Shown here one piece after another: positions 6,935 to 12,626 of a stretch of DNA of 12,626 nucleotides. The DNA lies in assembly GCA_003456765.1 (NCBI GenBank), contig DMOT01000149.1:1-12626 (forward strand). The letters run 5' to 3'. Positions within the stretch are counted from its first letter, which is position 1. Each line of letters begins with the position of its first letter. The notes beneath the pieces were generated by a model. The model was not told where the DNA came from. It worked only from the letters and a program-made list of their open reading frames with translations, and did no database searches. The DNA is from Bacillota bacterium. Its GTDB lineage: Bacteria; Bacillota; DTU025. The translations under genes and the position numbers were made by a program.

Positions 6935-8128
6935 ATGATGAAAAATCCTGGAGGCAAATTAAAGGTCATATCCCTTGCCCTGGCAACGGTCGCACTGTTG
7001 CTCATGGCGGCAACAGGAGTGGTCCGCCCGGCAAAGCTTTCTCCGATCAAGATCGGGGCTGCAGGCCCCTACACTGGCGACGTTTCCAAGATCGGGCTTG
7101 ACGGACTGAATGCCATAAGGATGGCTGTTGATGAAGCAAACGCAACAGGCGGCATCGGGGGACGGAAGATAGAGATAGTGGAGGCCGACGATGCGGCAGA
7201 CCCGTCTAAGGCGATCCTCGTGGCAGAGAGACTCGCAATGGACCGTGCGGTCATCGGCGTCGTGGGGCCGATGAACAGCGCGACTGCCCAGGCAGCCCTG
7301 CCCACGTATCAAAGAGCGGGCCTTGCCATCATAAGCCAATCAGCGACGAACCCAGATCTGACCGAGATGGGCTACAAGGTTATGCACCGTATCTGTCCGC
7401 GCGATGATGCTCAAGGACCGGCATCTGCGCGATTCATAGTTGAAACTCTGAAACCGAAGACAGTCTACATCATCGATGACAAAACAACCTACGGGCAGGG
7501 CCTTTCAGACCAGGTGGAGCCGGCCCTCAAGGCCGCAGGCGTAAGAGTCCTCCGCGGGCAGATATCCATGGAAGACAGGGACTTCTCCCCTATCCTGACC
7601 CGTGTCAAATCATCTGCACCTGACCTGGTTTACCTGGGCCTCGCCAATCCGGCTCAGGCGGCAAGCCTCATCAAACAAGCTGCGGGCCTCGGCCTCAAGT
7701 CAGCCTACATGGGCGGCGACGGGCTGAAGGAGAAGGACCAGCTAATCGACGGGGCCGCCGGGCTTGCAGAAGGGATGTTCGTCACATCCATAGGCCGAGA
7801 CATAAAAGAAATCCCTGAAGCACGCGAGTTCATCCGGAAGTTCGAGTCGAAGTACGGGGCTATGAGCGTGTTCGGCGGACAGTCGTATGAGGCAGCCTGC
7901 ATCTTGATAGATGCCGCCAGGCGAGCCCATTCTGATCCGATGAAGATAACCCGGGCCAATGTCATCGCTGCCCTGGGCAAAACCCGCGACTACAGAGGCA
8001 TTCTCGGGTTCCCCATAAGCTTCGACTCAAAAGGCGATGTAGTAGGGGCCAACATCTTCGTTTATCAAGTGAAGGGCGGAAACTTCGTGCCTGTGAAGGA
8101 GTATCCTGCGACTGTACCCGCCAGATAG
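6935..8128 (+). CDS. LIV/HAAT-family amino acid ABC transporter substrate-binding protein (LivJ-like)
   Basis: The product has 397 residues and is a periplasmic-binding-protein type I (Peripla_BP_6) receptor that would deliver an amino acid to the permease encoded downstream. An N-terminal basic and hydrophobic segment (about 1-33) directs export. Family motifs follow: IKIGAAGPYTGDVSKIG (38-54), GGIGGRKIEIVEADD (72-86), VIGVVGPMNSATAQA (106-120), SQSATNP (134-140, the block that holds the amino acid carboxylate in LIV proteins), DDKTTYGQG (181-189) and MGGDGL (259-264). The general amino acid binding residues look conserved (S115, T138, Y186, D262), but side-chain specificity cannot be read. 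The start at 6935 has AGGAGG at 6921-6926; an upstream frame opening at 6827 lies inside the T-box and is not used. There is no lipobox cysteine. The T-box ahead of it predicts tryptophan as the regulatory signal, and so possibly as the substrate. Confidence 0.92.
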   Translation: MMKNPGGKLKVISLALATVALLLMAATGVVRPAKLSPIKIGAAGPYTGDVSKIGLDGLNAIRMAVDEANATGGIGGRKIEIVEADDAADPSKAILVAERLAMDRAVIGVVGPMNSATAQAALPTYQRAGLAIISQSATNPDLTEMGYKVMHRICPRDDAQGPASARFIVETLKPKTVYIIDDKTTYGQGLSDQVEPALKAAGVRVLRGQISMEDRDFSPILTRVKSSAPDLVYLGLANPAQAASLIKQAAGLGLKSAYMGGDGLKEKDQLIDGAAGLAEGMFVTSIGRDIKEIPEAREFIRKFESKYGAMSVFGGQSYEAACILIDAARRAHSDPMKITRANVIAALGKTRDYRGILGFPISFDSKGDVVGANIFVYQVKGGNFVPVKEYPATVPAR

Positions 8129-8154
8129 GTTGATCCTGCGCCGGCCAACGGAAG

Positions 8155-8198
8155 AAGCCCGTCCGGGGCGAGCAGCATCGAGCTTCCCCGGCGGGCTT
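8155..8198 (+). promoter_or_regulatory. Strong intercistronic hairpin between the binding protein and LivH genes
   Basis: AAGCCCGTC pairs with GGCGGGCTT, and after one bulged base GGGG (8165-8168) pairs with CCCC (8186-8189), leaving a loop of about 17 bases. There is no T run after it. In binding-protein operons such hairpins commonly protect the 3' end of the upstream message or cause partial termination, giving more binding protein than permease. That function is inferred. Confidence 0.55.
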
Positions 8199-8261
8199 AT
8201 CCAAGAATTGAATGGAATGGCCCTAATGGGCTGATAGCGAATCTTGATCGGAGTGAATTCC

Positions 8262-9188
8262 ATGGAACAGCTTCTAGCTCAAGTTCCACAGCAGATAGTA
8301 AACGGGATCACCCTCGGAAGTGTGTATGCCCTCCTCGCCCTGGGCTACTCCATGGTCTACGGCGTTCTCAAGATGCTCAACTTCGCACACGGGAATGTCT
8401 TCATGGCAGGGGCCTTTGCGGGCTGGGCAATCCTGTCCCTTTTCCAAAGAAGCGGGCTCATCGCCATTCCCGCTCTGGCCCTGGCCGCCATGGCGCTTGC
8501 AGCGATTGCAGCAACAGCTCTGCTCGGTGCGGCGATCGAGAGGTTCGCCTACAGACCGCTCCGGGGCGGTTCGCGCCTGGCCCCCCTCATCTCGGCACTT
8601 GGCGTTTCCATCATACTTGAAAACGCTGCGATGCTCTTGACATCGGGAAGGGCGAAAGCCATCCCCACCGAGCTCCTGATCCCGCAGGACATGGTGGTCC
8701 ACGTTGCAGGCGCCGCCATCTCGGCGACGCGCCTTGCCATGCTTGGCACGTCCATCCTAACCATGGTCATCTTGGATGCGGTAGTGCTCAAGACGAAGTT
8801 CGGCCGGGCAATGCGGGCAACGAGCCAGGATGCGGAAGCTGCTGAATACATGGGGATTCGCACGTCTCTTGTGATATCTGCCACGTTCATGCTCGGTTCG
8901 GCCCTGGCAGGGCTCGCCGGGGTGATGATAGGCCTCTACTACACCCAGGTGGACTTCATGATCGGGTTCTCGGCAGGAATGAAAGCCTTCACCGCAGCAG
9001 TGCTGGGGGGAATAGGGAGCTTCCAGGGAGCAGTAGTGGGAGGGCTCCTGCTCGGCCTGGCCGAGAGCTTCGGAGTGCTCATCGCCCCGCCGGTATACAA
9101 AGACGCCATAGTGTTCGCGGTGTTGATTCTGACTTTGATCCTTCGTCCTTACGGGCTGTACGGCAAGCCCCAGCAGTCAAGGGCGTGA
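8262..9188 (+). CDS. livH: LIV-family ABC transporter permease (LivH)
   Basis: This 308-residue polytopic membrane protein is one of the two permease subunits of a LIV/HAAT importer. The N-terminal signature NGITLGSVYALLALGYSM (about 14-31) and LKMLNFAHGN are typical of LivH. The cytoplasmic coupling helix that docks on the ATPases is visible as GRAMRATSQDAEAAEYMGI. The late block KAFTAAVLGGIGSFQGAVVGG and the end LILRPYGLYG are also conserved. The length is normal. The ATG at 8262 has GGAG at 8250-8253; a TTG at 8244 and a GTG at 8253 are in frame but less well placed. It lies 133 bases after the binding-protein gene, with a strong hairpin between, and 39 bases before the fused gene. Its partner permease is the LivM part of the next protein. 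Confidence 0.93.
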   Translation: MEQLLAQVPQQIVNGITLGSVYALLALGYSMVYGVLKMLNFAHGNVFMAGAFAGWAILSLFQRSGLIAIPALALAAMALAAIAATALLGAAIERFAYRPLRGGSRLAPLISALGVSIILENAAMLLTSGRAKAIPTELLIPQDMVVHVAGAAISATRLAMLGTSILTMVILDAVVLKTKFGRAMRATSQDAEAAEYMGIRTSLVISATFMLGSALAGLAGVMIGLYYTQVDFMIGFSAGMKAFTAAVLGGIGSFQGAVVGGLLLGLAESFGVLIAPPVYKDAIVFAVLILTLILRPYGLYGKPQQSRA

Positions 9189-9227
9189 GGACGCTCGCAA
9201 GTACAAACTCGAAAGGCGGCATAGCCG

Positions 9228-11951
9228 ATGTCAAGTGATTTTTTGGACACCTTGAAAGAACGCGCCCGCGGCATGTCGAGGCGGTGCGGTGAGACTGCTC
9301 CAGGACGCTCGCTCCCCGGCGGTCTGACTCAAGTCGGCCTTCTTGGCAGATTGGGACTGTTGAGACGCGGGCACATCCCCATCGGGCGCATCCTGGTCTT
9401 TTTGGGCTATGCCGTTCTGCTGCCCGTCCCATTGATCACGAAGAACTACTACTTGATGCGGGCAGGAGGATCTGTCGGCATATACCTCATGCTGGCGGCC
9501 GGGCTTTCCATCGTAGCCGGCCAGGCAGGCCTCCTTGATCTTGGCTACGCCGGGTTCTACGGGATCGGGGCGTATGTATATGCCCTGCTTGCATCTCCCC
9601 AGTTCGGGATCCACATGCCCTTCTTCGTCGCGGCAGCTGCATCGGTGGCGGCGGCAGTTCTGGCAGCGTTCGCTGTGAGCCTGCCCACTCTGCGCCTCCA
9701 CGGCGACTACCTGGCAATGGTGACTCTGGGGTTCGGCCAGATAGTGCGGATACTCCTCAATAACATGGACCGCCCGATCAACATCACAAACGGCCCCAAC
9801 GGCATAGTCGCAATCGACCCGCCCAAGATTTTGGGCCTCACACTGGGATCCATGGAGGCGCAGTACGTTTTCATCTGGATCTTTGCTGCTGCGGTTCTCG
9901 TAGGGATCTCGAGGCTTGCAGGTTCCAGGATCGGGAGGGCATGGAATGCGCTGCGGGAGAATGAGACGGCCGCTGAATGCATGGGGGTAAATGTACGGCG
10001 GTACAGGGTATCCGCTTTTGCGGGAGCTGCGGCCATTGCCGGGCTTGCCGGCGCGCTCTTTGCGTCATGGCAGGGCGCGGTTTTCCCGCAGAACTTCACA
10101 ATGAGCGAAACAATAGCCGTCTACTGCATGCTCGTTCTGGGCGGAGCGCGGAGCGTGCCGGGGATAATGCTCGGAGTGCTGATCCTTCAGATACTGCCCG
10201 AAGTCCTCCGGGCATACAGCGTTTACAGGATGCTCATATACGGTTTTGCCCTGGTGCTCCTGGCGATCTTCCGGCCTCAGGGGTTGATAGCCTCTGGCGA
10301 AAGGTTGATCGGGGTTGACCCGGGCAAAGTTGCCGACAAAGACCCTGCCTCGTCCAGTTTCGCCCCGGGTGCGGTCCCGGGAGCTATATGCAACGCATGC
10401 GAGGCAGGTTCGCAAGACGGACTTCCGGTCCTGGACGTTGTCGGACTGAGCTGCAATTTCGGAGGACTGGCAGCGCTTTCAGACGTGAGCTTTTCGGTTG
10501 AACGTGGCGAAATCCTGGGGATCATCGGGCCGAACGGCGCCGGCAAAACGACTATCTTCAACCTCATTACAGGCCTTGTGGACCCCTCTGGAGGCGACAT
10601 CAGGCTGTATGGACGCTCGATTGTGGGCAAGGCTCCGCATGAGGTGGCAGCGATGGGGGCGGCACGGACGTTCCAGAACATAAGGCTATATGAGACCCAA
10701 AGCGTCCTCGAGAATGTGCTGGCAGGATGCCACCTGCGCCAGGATGCGAATCTGGGGGCGATACTCCTCAAGACGAAGTCCCACTTGCGCCAGGAAGAGG
10801 AGGACGTTTCATACGTAAGAAGCATCCTCCACGGCATGGAGTGCGGCCTTGCCGAGCGGGAGTCTGACATCGTTGCGGAACTTTCGTACCCTGACAAGCG
10901 ACGAGTGGAGATGGCCCGGGCGCTCGCCACAGGAGCGAAGTTCATTCTCCTGGATGAGCCAGCTGCAGGGATGACCGCTGAGGAGATCAGGGCAATGGCC
11001 GCAGAGATCGTCGCCCTTCGTGATCGCGGCTACACCATCGTCGTAATCGAGCATCATATGGACTTGATCGCAGCGGCATGCGACAGGGTGATCGTACTGG
11101 ATCACGGCCAGAAAATAGCTGAAGGCCATTGCAGTGAAGTTGCAGAGAACCCGGAGGTCATCCGCGCCTACTTCGGAGGCTCTCGTGCCTCGAGGCGGAG
11201 ACCGAAGGAGGATGCCCCGGCGGCGGATGCCTCTGAGCCTGCCTCGCCCCTTCTGGAGCTTGTGGATGTGCATTCGTCGTATGGCCCTGCTGTAGTCCTG
11301 CAAGGAGTGAACCTCTGCGTCAACCCTGGCGAAGCAGTAGCGCTTCTGGGGGTTAATGCGGCAGGAAAGAGCACGATGCTGAAGACCATTACGGGAAGGC
11401 TGCGCCCCACCCGGGGGCAGATCCTTTTTGCCGGGGAGCGCATAGACGGACGCCCAACGAACGAGGTAATCCGGATGGGCATGGGGGTCGTGCCGGAGGG
11501 ACGAAGAGTCTTCCCGGGGCTGACGGTAATGGAGAACCTGGAGGTTGCAGCTGATGCTGTGGGCAGCTTGGAGCAGGCTCGGGAAGGCATAGACCGGGCG
11601 TTTTCGGTCTTCCCCGCCCTGGCTATCAGGCGGTCTCAACTTGCCGGGACTCTCTCCGGAGGCGAACAGCAGATGCTGGCGATTGCACGGGCGCTTGTTA
11701 CGTCGCCCCGTCTTATATGCATGGATGAGCCGTCAATGGGGCTGGCGCCTATCATGGTGGAAAGGGTCATGGAGGCCATCTCCGAGATAAACAGAGCAGG
11801 AACTGCGGTGCTTCTGGTTGAGCAAAATGCAAGGGCGGCGCTTTCTGTGGCCGACCGGGTATATGTTCTGAAAGATGGGAGAACCTCGGCGTCAGCCGAG
11901 GCAGGAGCGGTTCTCAGGGATGATTCGGGCGGGGTTGCAAAGATATTCTAG
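9228..11951 (+). CDS. LivM-LivG-LivF triple fusion: permease plus two ATPase domains
   Basis: One uninterrupted 907-residue frame holds three subunits that are usually separate. Residues 1-52 are a basic, soluble extension. LivM spans about 53-360: hydrophobic helices, SIVAGQAGLLDLGYAGFYGIGAY, TLRLHGDYLAMVTLGFGQI, coupling helix GRAWNALRENETAAECMGVN, end FRPQGLI. A linker (about 361-400) leads to LivG (401-650): Walker A GPNGAGKT (434-441), Q483, signature LSYPDKR (552-558), Walker B ILLDEP (573-578), H609. A charged, proline/alanine-rich linker (651-675) leads to LivF (676-907): Walker A GVNAAGKST (708-716), VPEGRR (755-760), signature LSGGEQQ (809-815), Walker B LICMDEPS (829-836), Q866 at the H-loop, as is usual for LivF. 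With LivH and the binding protein it completes an importer, and no separate livG or livF follows. The order M-G-F is the common operon order, so fusion by loss of stops is likely. The LivG signature is atypical, with P where G is expected. Confidence 0.93.
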   Translation: MSSDFLDTLKERARGMSRRCGETAPGRSLPGGLTQVGLLGRLGLLRRGHIPIGRILVFLGYAVLLPVPLITKNYYLMRAGGSVGIYLMLAAGLSIVAGQAGLLDLGYAGFYGIGAYVYALLASPQFGIHMPFFVAAAASVAAAVLAAFAVSLPTLRLHGDYLAMVTLGFGQIVRILLNNMDRPINITNGPNGIVAIDPPKILGLTLGSMEAQYVFIWIFAAAVLVGISRLAGSRIGRAWNALRENETAAECMGVNVRRYRVSAFAGAAAIAGLAGALFASWQGAVFPQNFTMSETIAVYCMLVLGGARSVPGIMLGVLILQILPEVLRAYSVYRMLIYGFALVLLAIFRPQGLIASGERLIGVDPGKVADKDPASSSFAPGAVPGAICNACEAGSQDGLPVLDVVGLSCNFGGLAALSDVSFSVERGEILGIIGPNGAGKTTIFNLITGLVDPSGGDIRLYGRSIVGKAPHEVAAMGAARTFQNIRLYETQSVLENVLAGCHLRQDANLGAILLKTKSHLRQEEEDVSYVRSILHGMECGLAERESDIVAELSYPDKRRVEMARALATGAKFILLDEPAAGMTAEEIRAMAAEIVALRDRGYTIVVIEHHMDLIAAACDRVIVLDHGQKIAEGHCSEVAENPEVIRAYFGGSRASRRRPKEDAPAADASEPASPLLELVDVHSSYGPAVVLQGVNLCVNPGEAVALLGVNAAGKSTMLKTITGRLRPTRGQILFAGERIDGRPTNEVIRMGMGVVPEGRRVFPGLTVMENLEVAADAVGSLEQAREGIDRAFSVFPALAIRRSQLAGTLSGGEQQMLAIARALVTSPRLICMDEPSMGLAPIMVERVMEAISEINRAGTAVLLVEQNARAALSVADRVYVLKDGRTSASAEAGAVLRDDSGGVAKIF

Positions 11952-11982
11952 TTGGTGTAACCTACCCGAGGGCGGTTTAAGC

Positions 11983-12020
11983 ATGAAGCAGGGCCGTCCT
12001 CACAAACTGCCCTGCTTCAT
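11983..12020. terminator. Perfect 12-bp inverted repeat between convergent genes, probable bidirectional terminator
   Basis: ATGAAGCAGGGC (11983-11994) is perfectly complementary to GCCCTGCTTCAT (12009-12020), with a 14-base loop. It sits 31 bases after the fusion gene stop and about 107 bases beyond the stop of the convergent Mrp gene. There is no clean T run on either side; the plus side has a C/T-rich tract (TTCATTCCCTCTCCT). The position fits a transcription end for the transporter operon, but the missing T run leaves other uses possible. Confidence 0.5.
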
Positions 12021-12127
12021 TCCCTCTCCTCTATCGGTGAATCAAGCCCTATTAAGGGAGATGGAGAAGAGAGAAACTTGTCTTAATAAGCCTCTCATGC
12101 AGCGCCGGCGCTCAGTCGAGCACGGGG

Positions 12128-12626
12128 CTATTTCTTTGGCGCGCCTGCTCCTGTGTGCTTGACAACAGCGTCGGCGAGCCCCTGCATGATAGGACTCTCA
12201 TATTCCTCGATCTCGCCCCGGTCGGCCGCTTCAGAAAGTGAAGGGTCGATGGGCATCTCTCCAATGAACGGAATCTCCATTTCTGCAGCGAACTCTGCGC
12301 CTGCCGGCTTCCCGAAGGGATGTATCACTTCTCCGCACTTGGGGCATGCGATATAGCTCATGTTTTCCACAAGCCCTATTACCGGCTTTTCCATCATCCG
12401 GGCCATGTTCACTGCTTTGCGGACAACAAGTGCCGCAACGTCCTGCGGGGATGAGACTGTTATCAGGCCCTCAACCGGTATCGACTGCATTACTGAAAGG
12501 GGAATGTCGCCGGTTCCCGGCGGAAGGTCGATGACCATGAAGTCCAGGTCTCCCCAGGTGACGTCTGTCCAAAACTGCTTCACTGCTCCGGCAAGAAGCG
12601 GGCCGCGCCATACTACAGGCCTGTCT
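12128..12626 (-). CDS. Mrp/NBP35-family Fe-S cluster carrier ATPase, N-terminus beyond window edge
   Basis: The frame enters from the right edge and ends at a TAG at 12128-12130, leaving 165 residues of the C-terminal part. The readable block starts DRPVVWRGPLLAGAVKQF, followed by WGDLDFMVIDLPPGTGD, the hallmark switch region of Mrp/ApbC/NBP35 ATPases. Next come SSPQDVAALVVRKAVNMA and GLVENMSYIACPKCGE, which holds the CxxC that binds a bridging Fe-S cluster. The end (ADAVVKHTGAGAPKK) is a normal family C-terminus. These P-loop ATPases carry Fe-S clusters to target enzymes in the cytosol. The N-terminal P-loop is outside the window. A GTG at 12583 is internal, not the start, because conserved family sequence continues upstream of it. 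It is convergent with the transporter operon and unrelated to it by visible function. Confidence 0.94.
   Translation of the reverse strand, partial: DRPVVWRGPLLAGAVKQFWTDVTWGDLDFMVIDLPPGTGDIPLSVMQSIPVEGLITVSSPQDVAALVVRKAVNMARMMEKPVIGLVENMSYIACPKCGEVIHPFGKPAGAEFAAEMEIPFIGEMPIDPSLSEAADRGEIEEYESPIMQGLADAVVKHTGAGAPKK

Noticed and set aside
10809-11639. 276-residue open frame on the minus strand
   Set aside because: It lies fully antisense to the LivG-LivF part of the fusion gene, whose motifs are intact, and its translation matches nothing.
1-12626. CRISPR array, tRNA or rRNA gene, insertion sequence or phage gene
   Set aside because: No spaced direct repeats, transposase motifs, cloverleaf or rRNA blocks were seen on either strand.

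Overview
The window most likely comes from a moderately GC-rich Bacillota (Firmicutes) chromosome. The evidence is the strong AGGAGG-type ribosome-binding sites, a complete T-box riboswitch, a large MalT/BTAD-like ATPase regulator and a VapBC-type toxin-antitoxin pair. I cannot name a genus. No rRNA, tRNA, CRISPR array, insertion sequence or phage gene is visible.

Left part (1-3570). A long minus-strand gene, cut by the window edge, encodes a STAND/MalT-like ATPase regulator with a TPR-rich helical region. A 415-base divergent intergenic region follows, holding an extended -10 promoter and a leader hairpin. Next is a class I SAM-dependent methyltransferase.

Middle part (3700-6470). A secreted, C-terminally membrane-anchored 5'-nucleotidase/cyclic phosphodiesterase of the UshA type is followed by a two-gene toxin-antitoxin operon: an AbrB-fold antitoxin and a PIN-domain toxin. 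The toxin carries a zinc-ribbon-like insert that lacks one expected cysteine.

Right part (6527-11951), the most interesting region. A strong promoter drives a T-box leader with a readable Stem I, Stem II, IIA/B, Stem III, antiterminator and terminator. By alignment to known T-boxes the specifier reads UGG (Trp), and the antiterminator bulge is UGGC, which matches tRNAs with a G73 discriminator such as bacterial tRNA-Trp. Under its control lies a transporter that sequence similarity alone would call 'branched-chain amino acid' (LIV/HAAT family): a LivJ-like binding protein, a LivH permease, and one 907-residue protein that fuses LivM, LivG and LivF. Taken together this suggests a tryptophan-responsive, probably tryptophan or aromatic amino acid importer built on the LIV scaffold, with all remaining core subunits fused into one chain.

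The right edge (12128-12626) holds the C-terminal part of a convergent Mrp/NBP35-type Fe-S carrier ATPase gene. A perfect 12-bp inverted repeat lies between it and the transporter operon.
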